This document shows, in pieces, positions 1 to 16,102 of a stretch of DNA of 64,000 bases. The position numbers were made by a program, and so were the translations under genes. The stretch spans positions 1,257,501 to 1,321,500 of the forward strand of contig CAMQGK010000334.1 of NCBI GenBank assembly GCA_947000775.1, given 5' to 3'. Source of the stretch: Pterois miles. Lineage: Eukaryota > Chordata > Actinopteri > Perciformes > Scorpaenidae. A model generated the notes under the pieces. It had not been told where the DNA came from, made no database searches, and saw only the letters and a program-made list of their open reading frames with translations. Position 1 is the stretch's first letter; each line of letters starts with the position of its first letter.

Positions 1-6
1 AACTTT

Positions 7-340
7 AAGAAGAAGAAGAAGAAGATCTACCTTTATTAGTCCCACAATGGGGAAATTCAATTTACACTCTGTTAAACTCATACATGGTACATGCAGACCT
101 GAAACACACATACATGCATTAATGGAGAGATGTCAGAGTGAGGGGGCTGCTCCTGACAAGCGCCCCGAGCAGTTGGGGGTTTGGTGCCTTGCTCAGGGGC
201 ACCTCGGCAGTGCCCAAGAGGTAAACTGGCACCTCTCCAGCTACCAGTTCACACTCAGTTTTTGGTCCATGTCGGGACTTGAACCGGTGACCCTCCGGTT
301 CCCAAGCCAACTCCCTACAGACTGAGCTACTGCCGCCCCC
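7..340 (-). mobile_element. tRNA-derived SINE, copy 1
   Basis: On the minus strand the element opens with a tRNA-like head: GGCGGCAGTAGCTCAGT resembles a pol III A box, and GGTTCAAGTCC about 45 bases on is a B box. A middle region follows (GAGCAAGGCACC type), then a tail reading GGGACTAATAAAGG and a (CTT)n run. The tail resembles LINE 3' ends used for reverse transcription. The left edge is at the window start, so the tail-side target duplication cannot be read. Its last ~207 bases differ from copy 2 at one position only. Confidence 0.85.
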
Positions 341-447
341 AGTAAAGCATCAAACTGCCGCCCCCAAAGCCCCCAAACTGCCGCCCCCAAACTGCCGCCC
401 CCAGTAAAGCCGCCGCCAGTAAAGCCGCCCCCAGTAAAGCATCAAAA
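331..447. repeat. short tandem array built from the SINE head
   Basis: The block CTGCCGCCCCC, which is the extreme end of the adjacent SINE, recurs with spacers AGTAAAGCATCAAA, AAAGCCCCCAAA and AAA. A shortened unit (CCGCC or CCGCCCCC plus AGTAAAG) follows. The motif CCGCCCCCAGTAAAGCATCAAA occurs at both ends of the array, suggesting local amplification of the SINE/flank junction. Confidence 0.75.
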
Positions 448-912
448 GTGATCTGAAAGGAGATTTGGGAATTTGTTTTGGGAAAGTCACTGAGTGCTGA
501 AACAAAAAAAGGCTGTGTTGTCTTATAACTGTAAATAATACAATGTTATTTATGCATTTTACCTACCAGGATTATGCTTGAAGTGTGGTATTGCATGTTA
601 TACTTTAGCATCACTAGATTATGATTTACTGCTTCCTTTACCTCATTCACAAATTCAGACTAGTGACAGGTTGCAAAATGAGCTACATATTTTAACCAAC
701 ACCTGACTAACACACAAATGTCATGGGTGCATCGCAAGCAAAATATTTGTTTATTATTTTTACATATATCAAATTGCGCAGCTTTTCATGATCCTCTGTC
801 CATCCTCTGTACGTCCTGATTTCTCCCATGGCAGTCAAATTAACAACAAGAGGTGTGATCACACAGTGCTATGAGGCATATCACCACACCGAGGCCTCCT
901 TCATTAGCCTTT

Positions 913-913
<1 letters not shown>
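448..913. other. unassigned intron sequence
   Basis: AT-rich non-coding sequence. No repeat family, RNA gene or exon was recognised. Confidence 0.6.

Positions 914-963
<50 letters not shown>
914..963. repeat. (CA)n microsatellite
   Basis: About 25 uninterrupted CA dinucleotides. Confidence 0.97.
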
Positions 964-965
<2 letters not shown>

Positions 966-2680
966 AAGCTGTGATCCTGCTAATGAGACACATATGGAGC
1001 TCTGATCACCGTGGGTGTCTCTGACATTCAACACTAACAGTCACTTCACATTTCCTGACATGCAAGCATTGCTATGTGCGTTTGTCAGAGAATGTGAGAG
1101 AAAGACTGGGACATATCTGCATATCTGCCTGTGTGCGTGTTTACATCACTGGACTAAACTGTATGAATCGACCAGTGATAATCTCTGCCATGCACGACTG
1201 ACCAGCCTTCATTACAAATTTTATCAAAATGACTTTCAAATATGCACACAATATGACAACACAAAAAGACAAGGTGAGAAAATGAAAGTGTTGATTATAA
1301 AGTTTGTTTTTGTTCAACTGTTATGCTAATTATTATTGTTTTAAACAAAAGGCAGCAGGAAAGAAAAAGGAAATTATCCTGTGGAATGAGACTTGAGATG
1401 GCCAGCTTGACAGACACCATGACCTATGTCCACGATGGAGACACACATTCACACAAACAATTCATGTATAAGAGAAACAAATATGCACTTTGGGCTTCAT
1501 TCACTAATATGTGCGAAGAAATGTTCTTACTCTGCACACAAAATAAGAGCACATGCAAAATTACCGCTGCATCCATGAAACATGCACACCGGCCAATTTT
1601 GTTCTTCGTACTGTGCAAGTATGTTAGTGAATCAGAACAATTCAAAACTGACAGATGCATGCCTGCTACCTGCAATCAGCATACTGCCACACCCCCATTT
1701 CTCTATATACATTTGCCTAAAGGTTTATCATGGAGAAAGTGGTCAAGCTGTTGACAGAAGAAGGACCTTTAAAGCAAAAAAAAAAACCCAAAAAAAAGAA
1801 ATGCGCTACTGAAGAAATTCAGACATTAGAGTCCAAGGTCGAAAGCAGAAAAGGCATACTTTGATACAATGATTAAAAAAAAAAAAGTCTGCTACAATAA
1901 CTGAGGCGGTGCATGTTGGTGAATGTTGTGCAGGCTCAAGTAAACAAGAAACGCTTTGATATTAAAGTTGAGGTGAAGGAGTAAGTAAGGGCTTTCATTC
2001 ATAACGTTGACATTCAAATTCTAAAACGCCACACTAGGTTTGTTGTTGTTGTTTTGCATGTCTTGTTCTTTCGGTTTAAACCCAATATTTCTCCACAGTT
2101 GCAGATGAAGATTGGGCTACCACAGACGTGTGGGCAGAGCCCTGAGTGCTGTTAGAAGAAAGCTCCTTAAATATTAACACGGAAACGTCAATTATCTTAA
2201 CTTTCCTTCTGTCTATTAGCTAGTAGATTAACTTCTCTTAACTTAACAAACAGGAATGTACTTCCCCTTTAAGACAGTACAAATATGATAAAAGGCTTCC
2301 AAATTAAATAATAAACACCACACAGGACTGTGGCTCAAGAGGCAATCTCTCATTGTCTCGTTTAAAAAATAAACACAAATAAAGTGAATGCAAAATAAAC
2401 AATTGGTGCAATGTGCACTCTAAACCCACTTTATTACATCTCACTAACAATTCCCTCTCCGATGCCAGAAAATACAGTTTTGACGCCAAATACACTTCAA
2501 ATGCAGCAAATATCAGTGAGCCCACACTGCACAGCCACCAAACCCACTTTAAAAACACAAACGTTGCAGGGCCAGGTGCGTGCCCCTGTACACTGCAGCA
2601 CAAGATGTTTTTTCACTGCATAAATGAGCAATAAAATAAAATAAAATGGTACCTTGTAGCTGGTGCAGTTCTGTGATTCT
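964..2680. other. unassigned intron sequence
   Basis: No exon or recognised repeat. It contains short poly-A runs near 1780 and 1877. The longer open frames here (for example 1323-1754) have no recognisable protein similarity and ordinary intron composition. Confidence 0.55.
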
Positions 2681-3270
2681 CTGTGCTGTGATGGAGCGAA
2701 GTGTCCACGTCCACGCGTGATGATAAGCTCCTCTCCGCACAACAAGCCTTCGGTGTCCGTGTAAGTTAAGCTCAGCCTGCTCAGCGTGTCCTTGTTTAAC
2801 ACTTTGCTAATTGCTTACCTATTGTCCATTCACTCTGCTAATAAATGTACTATAACTTACTGTGCTATTTAACTAGCTAGCTAGTAAGCCTCAGCCGCGA
2901 GCTAATCAGTAATTAGCATAAATAGCTAGCTCGGTAACAGTGGCTTCTTAACTGGCTAGCTTGAAGCAGGCTAACAAACCGTCTCCTCGGCTGCTGGAAA
3001 CCGGCTAGAGGTAACTCCGTCCCAGAATGTCCAGCTGACAGTCCGGGAATTAGTCCACAAGTTGGCATGAATGTAGCTCAAACTTTCGACTGCAGTTTTC
3101 CAGCCATGTCTGTGGATTTCTCCAAACCCTGCGCGTGTTTTTCTCTTCGGCACACCTGCGCTGCCTCGCTCTGGCTCGCCCACTCACGTGCTCTCGCTCG
3201 CTGATCACGCGCTTCTCTCATGCGCGCAAGCGTCAGCCAATGGGATATGGAGGAGCACGAGCGTCACGGA
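2681..3270. promoter_or_regulatory. CpG-dense, promoter-like block
   Basis: This stretch stands out from the CpG-poor surroundings: I count about 17 CpGs in roughly 155 bases at 3120-3275. It contains an E-box CACGTG (3185-3190) and a CCAAT motif in GTCAGCCAATGGGA near 3235. Donor-like sites occur on both strands (CCGT|GTAAGT near 2760 on plus; AATAG|GTAAGC near 2818 on minus). It could be an internal or alternative promoter, or an unrecognised GC-rich transposon. No protein was recognised; the 70-codon minus frame at 2971-3183 is unassigned. Confidence 0.4.
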
Positions 3271-3357
3271 AATAGTAATAAAGCATTAAATAAAAAAAAA
3301 TGTACAATATAAATAGAGATTAATAAATGTTTACAAATTGATGTATTAATTATAAAT

Positions 3358-3387
3358 AAATTGATTAAATTGCAATTTAATCAATTT
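3358..3387. repeat. 30-bp perfect palindrome
   Basis: The 30 bases equal their own reverse complement, with no spacer; the centre is AATTGCAATT. The arms continue imperfectly outward (ATAAATAAATTG against CAATTTTTATTTG). Confidence 0.9.
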
Positions 3388-4428
3388 TTATTTGTTGTTT
3401 TAATCAGCAATTAAAAGAAGAATTATATAAAGACATTTACAAATGAAATATTAATCTGTCAATATATAGTTAAAATTAAAAAGGGATTCACAAGAACAGC
3501 ATAAAACATTCAATAAATACATAATTTAAAATATATTCATGAATTCCTAAATTAATGATGGAATTTAAAAATCTGATTTAAAAATGCAGGTTACTGGATT
3601 TTTCTAACTTCCATTTATATCAATCACCCACTTTTTGCTCCTCTAAATCAGCCGGGAAAAAAGTTAATAAATTGGTAAGTGAATAGTTAGAATAGTATGC
3701 ATATTTATATATTTCTATTGTTCAGCACTGGCCATTTCGGTGGAGACATTAAAATTGACAATGGAATACAAATACTTTAGTTTTACGTTTGTATGGCACT
3801 TTGTAGGCGGATATTTGACTAGCGTGTGGTAATCGCCTTCAGTCCAAAATGGCGTAAGGGTAGATCTGCTGCAGGGCACAGGTGTTGTAATAGAACAAAC
3901 AACTGACTTTCACTTCTTAGCAATGATAATTATAATAAATATTAATGTTTAACTAAATAATTAACCTTTTTAGACCTATTTATTCTACAGTATAAACATA
4001 TTCAAACATGAAATACATCTCCATATTTTACCTCATTAATAGATTAAATTAATCTAATTAAACGTGGCGGCTGCATAGGACTGTTTCTAACATCTGTGAT
4101 CCAAACATTTCCAAAAAGACCAGAGAATTGTAAAGTCAAAAAGTCAAAATTTATTGATTAAGATAGATAATAATTCTAAAATTCATAACATGATTTTATC
4201 TAATGAAATTTTGTGCTTCAATCCATATTTGTTGACATTTAGCCTTTCAAAAACAACAGTCACTGCAGTCAAAAAAAACAGTTTACTCTCCCTCTTGTCT
4301 CCTGTATTAACAGGGTAGTCTAGCAGCAATCTAACTGCAGCATAAATTACATTTTTATAACCACCATAAAAAAATATATTTATTTCCTTCTTTTCATGTT
4401 GATGGCGTCATAAAATACGATAACAGAT

Positions 4429-4469
4429 TTTCAAAGCTTCATTCAAAAACCTCAATAGAAGCTTTGAAA
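4429..4469. repeat. 12-bp inverted repeat
   Basis: TTTCAAAGCTTC and GAAGCTTTGAAA form a perfect 12-bp stem around a 17-base loop. Confidence 0.8.
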
Positions 4470-5219
4470 TATATATTTTAATTATGACAATAAGTGATGA
4501 GGAAGAAAGGATGTCAATTTCATGATTTAATACATTTGGCCAATGCATAATAATGAATTAACGGTTTCAAATATTGTTGTCTATTAAAACCTTTTTTAAT
4601 GAATGCGGTTTTAATATGAGATGCATCTAGTTAAATGATGTGTGTTTACATTAAGACAGCCAGGCCTTCATCATTTGTGTGTACGCATGGTCTGAGGCAG
4701 TCCTAAATCTGTTTGCAGAGTAAGAACAAATTCAGGGAGGAAAATGTTGATGATTCCTGGATTCATGTGTAAAACCTTAGTACGCAGTATTTAAGCACAG
4801 ACTTGTGCATGTGCACTGTTTGTGAACAGGGCTCAATGTCTTTAGGGGGTAAAAGGAAGTAAAACAGAAATGTAAAGCTAGGAATATGTGCAGGAGAGAG
4901 GGAAATAGCAGAACCATAGTGTGAAAGTCAAAGGTGGTCTGTTTGTTAAGGCAGGGAATACAGATCAGGAGGAAAGCGACCACGATGAGCATCACACACA
5001 GAAAAGGATGCATTGTGTAACTGAAAGGTAGTTTCATTGATATTGATTTGTGAATTAGCTAATGAGATGAATGAGAAATGGCGGATTTATTAGGGGAGGC
5101 TGAGTGAGGGGAAGAGGGAGCACAGCTGTCTCACATCCATCAGACCCACCAACCTGACGGGTGTAAACGGTGTGGTGCAGATGTCTGCAATGTGCTTGTG
5201 TCATTTTATGGGATCTTGT

Positions 5220-5279
5220 GTTGTGTGTGTGTGTGTGTGTAGGGAAGGTTGTTTTTTGGGAAGTTCAGAGACAAGCTAA

Positions 5280-5346
<67 letters not shown>
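5220..5346. repeat. (GT)n microsatellites
   Basis: A short GT run at 5220-5240 and a longer run at 5284-5346, broken once by TT. The open frames across it encode only Cys-Val repeats. Confidence 0.95.
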
Positions 5347-9985
<4,639 letters not shown>

Positions 9986-10611
9986 AAAGAGATAGTGTAG
10001 GTGATTTGAAGCGGGGCTGTATGAGGTACTTCTGTATAGTCAGTGTATTACCTACAGTAGATGATGGTTGGTGCACCCCCACTTTGGAGAAACAGACAGG
10101 AATACCAACACCAGATCAAAGCAGTACAGTGCTGTGGATGGGGAGGGCAGAAAAACATATTTTAGCCACCTAATGGCTCACCTAAAAAAATGATAGCCGT
10201 TTAAGTGTACGCTTTATCTAGAACATTTTCACTCTCGTCGGACAGCCCTTTGCTTCTCCTTTCTGTCGGGGAACTGAACTGAAAAAGAAACTTATCTATG
10301 CTCTCTAAATGCAGCAAAACAAAAACAGTATGGTTTCACTTTCAGTTCAGTTTGACAGAAGGGATTTGAAATATAACATATACTTAAACTGATATTGATT
10401 TTTTTTTTAGGTGAGTCTGTCTTTTAGGTGGCTAAAATGCATTTTTCTGCCGTGCCCGTCCACAGCACTGTATTGCTTTGCTCCAGTGCTGGTGTTCCTG
10501 TCTGTTTCTCCAAGCTGGGGGCAAGCTGACCATCATCTACTGTAAGTAATACACCTACTGTGGATGAGTACCTCATAGAAACCCACTTCAAAACATCCAA
10601 ACTATCCCTTT
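9986..10611. mobile_element. foldback element with ~190-bp inverted arms
   Basis: The first and last ~190 bases are imperfect reverse complements, about 80 percent identical by eye. The left arm starts AAAGAGATAGT and the right arm ends ACTATCCCTT. Matching blocks include GGAGAAACAGACAGGAA and CAGTGCTGTGGA, and TTTAGCCACCTAA marks the inner edge of both arms. The ends abut TA on each side, so a TA duplication is possible but ambiguous. The interior has no transposase frame. It is a non-autonomous long-TIR DNA element of unassigned superfamily. Confidence 0.8.
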
Positions 10612-12176
10612 AATGTTTCAGTGCTGAAGCTAGCAGCAGCTGATTGTCGACATAGTTGCTCTGACATTTGGCAGTGCGCTCAAACAAAATGAGCTGTGGC
10701 ATCTGTCATGAGCGACACACCATAACACACCTTGTCCAGGACACTTCATTCAAGCTCTAAAGCATCCCAAGCAAGTGTTGCAACATTACAAAATAGCTGA
10801 AATTGCTTTAGAACTGAAAAACAACAAAGCATATTAAGCACGGTGATCTATATTCTTTTAGTTATTGATTATGGTAATCAAACTGCAGACAGGTGTCTCA
10901 AATTATAGAACGGCCAACATGGTAATTGCACAGCTACAAACCAGAGCTTGGGACCAGAAAAGGCACTATGCTGCAATTAGAGCAACATCAGTGCCGTTTT
11001 TTGGGAGCCACATGAAAAAGCAGCTATGTGTTTAAAAAAGAAGCGCATTCTCAGGAGAATGCATTTATCATTTTATTCATTTATTATTTTCAATCACTGC
11101 ATTATTTCCCTGCAATTTCTAAATAATGTTTATAAGTCCTGATCAAACACGATAACATTAGCACGTCGTCGGCACCTGCCTATATCTGATTTACTGATTA
11201 TCATCTCAAGCTAAATGCATAAAATATCCAAATTTATTATATCTATTTTTATTTTATATCTGGGAAATAGTTTTTTTCCTGGTTATGATCTTTCATCAAA
11301 TCCAAAGCAGAGACTGTGGAGAGAAGAGATTTTAACTCTGCTACACACAACTTAGCAACCGTGTCCATTAGAGTAGGCAACATGTCATTGCAACTGGGAC
11401 ATAAATCCTGTCGTGCACCGGTTAGACCGTGAACACAGCTTTCCACTCTGTATTACACAGGTCTCTTGAAGCAGGCTTGCCTCCAGACTCCCTCTGTTCC
11501 CTTTCATTTGGTCCAGCTCTTCCCCTGTGTAGTCAGGTTCAAATAAAAACGTGAGGCCATCAGATAGAGATGACTAACAAATAATTCAGCTGGATATTCA
11601 GTCATCGTTTTTTAGTGATTTATCACTAATTAGCATCCTTGTATCCTCCATGCATTGGATGGCAAAAAAAAAAAAAAATGAGGGTGGTGGATGGACAAAC
11701 ATCTGAGAAGTTCAGTTGCCAGCTGAAGATATGGATGGTGAGACTGAGGATTCGCTCCATGTTTATTCTTTTTAAAGTTTTCTTTCTTCAAGAAAACTTG
11801 GTAAACATGTTCCTCTCACAATACACACAGACTCTACGAATAAGGACTTATTGACTTATCTATCATATATAAAAGTAGCAAGGCATTCACACGAGGCTCA
11901 CAACATCGTTTTTGATGAATTTCAAAGAAATTTTCGTAATATTTTGAGTGTGAGAATGTTTGCAGCCAGACTAAAACAAACCCAGGCTAAGCTGTCCTGA
12001 AGTTCTAACAGACATTGATGAACCTGTAGTTGCCGGTTAGACCTATACATCTGTGTAAAAAAAAAGATAGTGGTTACAACATTTAATCTAAAATACTAAA
12101 TATAATTTTAAGATATATAGGCCTGCTGAAATTTCCTCAGTAATAAATCATCTGCGCCCGCTTATCTATTCAGGCT
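10612..12176. other. unassigned intron sequence
   Basis: AT-rich, with a poly-A run near 11664. No exon or recognised repeat family. Confidence 0.5.
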
Positions 12177-12876
12177 TGAGTGTGAGCTGAATGTTGATAG
12201 AGCTGAAGTGGGTGAAGGCAGGGTACACCCTGGACACCAGACTATCCCAGGGCTGACACATGAGCCCTGCTCAGACCTGGTATAAACATGCAACCTCAGT
12301 GATCAGAACACAAGACAGCTCTAAGTACAGGTGGGACGCACTGAGATTGGATCTTTAGACCACATTCAGAGGTGGTCTGGGCCACACTTCTTTAAGCAGT
12401 GTGTATGTGAATGTGTACTGGGCCACATTAAGGACCGCCTACTCAACTGATGTCCCGCTGGGATCGGCGGCATCTCTGCGCTCCACGTGTGAATAGACAG
12501 GTGGTCGTAAGCACTGGTCTGCCTCGCAGCATGGAAACAGCTTCCGTGCTCTACATTATCCTGTCTTTACAACTGTATCTATTAAAAGATATGTCATCTA
12601 TAGGCTACATAGTCTACAGACTATCAGACGAGGCATTTTAAGTATATTACGATCATACCGTCGGAGATGTGTCGGTGTTTTTGTTCTGCTGCTTTGCATG
12701 AAGCTGACACATGCCCGCCCGCTCTCTCTCTCTCCTCCCTGGCTCTCTGAAGCTGGAGAAAACTCACGCTAGCATGGGGAGAACATGCAAACTCCACACA
12801 GAAGGGCCCCAAGCCGGGTTTATACCTGCAACCCTCTTGCTGTGAGGCGACAGTAAAAACTGCACCACCGTGCAGC
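12177..12876 (+). mobile_element. LINE-like 3' fragment interrupted by other sequence
   Basis: Two pieces resemble one teleost LINE 3' region. The first is about 12200-12262 (GGCAGGGTACACCCTGGACA, CAGGGCTGACACAT). The second is about 12757-12876 (GGGGAGAACATGCAAACTCC, GTGAGGCGACAGT, CTGCACCACCGTG). Between them lie about 490 bases with a different look, including TGGGCCACATTAAGGACCGC. That is probably an inserted non-autonomous DNA element together with loss of some LINE sequence. The family assignment is from memory. Confidence 0.55.
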
Positions 12877-15566
12877 AACTAAATGAAACAAAGTCTTAAA
12901 ATGAAATCATTTACTCTCCTGCCTAGCTTATGGAATTATTCTTCTTCTGGCTGGACTGAGGGAGTGTCTTCACCTCTCCTCCTCCTCCTCCTCCTCCTCT
13001 GCTCTTGGCACTGCAAGCTGGCACATCGCTTTCCTGAGATCAAAGAAATGCCACACTGCAGACATTTTTTCCTATTGAATTGTCTGAATCAGTGAGCTTG
13101 AACTCCATAGGAGCACTATAGGAGAGAGACCTCTTTGATACTGTGGCTACAGCTGACCTCCAGCAGACCTATGTTAAGATGACTGGGAAGTCTCAAGTCA
13201 AAAAAAGCTAATGACAAAGCAGTGTAATGACCACAGTAATCACCTCCTGAGAACACACTTCTGTTGGTCTGCCAGGTACTTATCAATGTCTTTCAAATTA
13301 CTGTAGTCGTTGCTACAGGTCACTCAAGGTCGTCACTTACTGAATGCCCTTGGGTTTCAAGGGCATTCAGTAACCGATGTGCAGCAGATGAACAGATTGA
13401 AAAATATTAAATTTGACTCTGCCCTAAGCGTTTGCATTCTTCATACATAGCAACTGGCAAAACAGTAAATGGAAACAAAGATTTGTCCAGGAGGAGGATG
13501 GAAACAATCTGAAGAAATCAGCTTTTTATATTCATACATTTTCTGCAACTCTCGGGGTACTTGTTTATTTCTTTCCTGTGGTGATGTGAATTCCACTTTA
13601 CAGTCTGGCTTGTTGTGTTGTGCTATGTGCTGGGCTGAGCCGCACCAAGTCTTTTTGTTCTTTCTCTTTTAGAAGTCTAAGGGTTGAAAGGCACAGAGAC
13701 GTTGTCTGGAAATTGGAAGTCATGCTTCCTAATCCCCGAGCATTTGAATACACAGGAGAGGGTATGGAGTCACACACGCTCATGCACATGCAGCTACCTA
13801 ACAAAGACATATACAAAGAGGGGTGCTCAGGACATCGACGAGCATAGACATATCCAGAGGATAACAATTCAAAGAAATACAATGAGCAAACAACACACGC
13901 ACACAGACTACATTAATACACACAATCTGATTACAGAGAAAGCACTTCGGCCATTTATATTTGCATGCAGCCAACAACAAAATTATTCAGGAATCAAAAC
14001 ACATTCACTGAATATTAATCGGACATGTAGAGAAAAGGAGGGGAGGAAGGATGTAAGAGCTGGTGACACATAAGGGAGAAGTGGAAGGAAGAGAGGGGAG
14101 GAAGGATGGATGGTGGGAGGTAAAGGGAGGGGGGGGTCCATGGGGCCAGACGGACAATGAATGAGAAATCAAGAGTGAGAATGAAATACAGGGCAAGAGG
14201 CGCACTCGCTCGCCACACACACACAGACAGAGGCTTTATTGAGTTTTAATGCAGTTTAATGGGGCCCATTCTCCAGGCTTTGGGGGAGAGCGACCAATTC
14301 ATTACTATGCTGTACACACCATCTTTCAGAGCTGAGGCAAGGAATCGAGAAAGAGACAGCAAGAGCGAGACAGACAGAGAGAGAGAGGGGGATCAGTTTT
14401 CTCTCCCAACCTTGACTTGCACCGTGGGCTTGGCTCTTTTTCTCATTTGGCCTTTATTACTCAGCCAAGGCCCTTCATGTCTCTGTTTGAAGGACCATAC
14501 TGGTGTTTTTGCATGTTTTATCTTGCATACTACAAATTATGTATGCCTTCCATTACTGCTGATCCATTTTCTAAAGAATACCATAACATTAAGTTTTGCA
14601 TAGACTTTGCATTCCAATGGGGCTCTTTGGCTTCACGACTCATATTTGCATGTCTGAGCACTGAATATTTGCACTCACACACTCTTATCTATGGGAACTG
14701 GCCCCTAGTATTGTCTGTACACCATCCACTACTCATCCATTTTTCTTTAGTTACCAGTATGACAACAATGAAAGCCAAGGTTGGCTTCGTCACACTCCAC
14801 TTGCCTCTGCCCCCCCCCCAACGTCCCTGTGTAATCGCCACCAGACATGTTACATCTGCCTTGGCTGCTGTGAGCACAGACAACCCACCTGCATGCCTGG
14901 ACAGCTATTCTAGCCATTGAAGGGTAAACACTGTTGGGATATCTTTCTGTGCTCTCCTCTCATGGCGTTGCATTTGGATGACAGCAGCAGCGAGCACTAT
15001 GGTGATAGTTCCCCTGAGCCCTGTCTCTCTGACCATATACTTGACTCACCATCATTCTATGCCAGCAGGCAGAGGCCCAGGGTAAAATTGATCAAAACTA
15101 CAGCTGTGGCGCCATGCCCTTTCTTGCTGACAAACACAGGAAGGCAGTGTCTGTGTAGCAAATGGAGACACTCCAGCTGTTGGTTTACTGTAACAAGCTC
15201 TCATCCCAACTCCTCACACACTGCTGCATTGTCATGCTCCTTGACATCAATTTATTTTTGGCATCAAAAGCACTATATTTACCCTTGGTTTCACTTTGGG
15301 TTTAGGCAACAAAACCACTATAATAATGTACATTGTTAGGCTTAAAACTATAATGTTTGTGTGAAAGTGAAGTGAAAATGAAACTGAACATAATGAACAC
15401 TGGAGACAAACGATTGGAGATTGTATTGTGAGAGTTAAAATTCAACGTATGGGACATGAACACCATCCACCTTCCATCCCATCCACCCTTAGTATGCCTT
15501 ATCGCTCTTTATACTGCATCACTGCCAGCACAGTTTCTCTGAGTGTTTACTATTGCTGTGAATGGG
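12877..15566. other. unassigned sequence
   Basis: Contains the hairpin at 13337-13373, a purine-rich block at about 14030-14215 (GGAAGGA, GAGGGGAGG) and a GA-rich patch at 14340-14390. It also has a C run near 14812 and a fragment at about 15264-15325 resembling the GGTTTAGGCAACAAAA repeat seen elsewhere. No exon was found. Confidence 0.5.
13337..13373. repeat. perfect 16-bp hairpin with 5-base loop
   Basis: TTACTGAATGCCCTTG, then loop GGTTT, then CAAGGGCATTCAGTAA. All 16 pairs match. It could be the core of a small foldback element or a short RNA hairpin. The flanks do not extend the pairing well, which is shorter than a normal miRNA precursor. Confidence 0.9.
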
Positions 15567-16097
15567 TGTGACGTCCATCAAACATCGGTGATGGGTTTCC
15601 TTTGTTTTTTCATGTTTCATGTGAGCACTTCCTGTTTGATTGTGAAATCTTAATCCTCCCTCTCGTTTCAGTGCACTTCACTTCCTGCTTGCATGCTCCC
15701 CGCCCCTCGGAATGAATGACTGCACTGACCTACTTTCGTCTCCACTCACCTGTGTCCGATCGTCTTCCCCGCCCCTGATTGTGTTCACCTGTTCATAGTT
15801 AATCACTCCCCTCACGGGTATTTAAGCTGTGTTCCCCTGCCCTTCATTGCCAGTTCGTTATGTTCCCAGTGACTAACAACCAGCATTTCTTCCTAGTGTT
15901 TATGCCTGCCGAGTACCGAGACCTTCGCGTGTTTTTCGACCCTGAGCTTTGCCTGTCAGACCGGATTTGTTTGCCTGAAGTATCTGCCTTCCCGTGTACC
16001 GACCCTTTTCTGAATAAAGACCAGCTTGTTTGGAATCTGCCTGTTTAAGAGTTGTGCTTTTGAGTCCTGCTCTGCCTGTCCGAGCCCCGGCATTACA
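15567..16097 (+). mobile_element. solo LTR of an LTR retrotransposon
   Basis: A 531-bp unit starts TGTGACGTCC, ends CATTACA (TG...CA termini) and is flanked on both sides by ATGGG (15562-15566 and 16098-16102), a 5-bp target duplication. Inside are a TATA-like TATTTAAG at 15819 and a polyadenylation signal AATAAA at 16013, as expected for promoter and R-region signals in plus orientation. No gag or pol sequence lies beside it, so it looks like the product of recombination between two LTRs. A Gypsy-type origin is likely but not proven. Confidence 0.85.
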
Positions 16098-16102
16098 ATG
16101 GG

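Larger units (their letters stand above)
3271..5219. other. AT-rich intron sequence
   Basis: Strongly AT-rich to about 4600, with a perfect palindrome at 3358-3387 and a hairpin at 4429-4469. No exon or known repeat family was recognised. Confidence 0.55.

Noticed and set aside
119..310. Minus-strand open frame of 63 codons, with a near-identical stretch in the frame at 44134-44448
   Set aside because: Both are translations of the same SINE; the repetition reflects the repeat, not a protein.
914..963. CRISPR-like regular repetition
   Set aside because: Only simple dinucleotide repeats occur; there are no spacers, and the host is a vertebrate.
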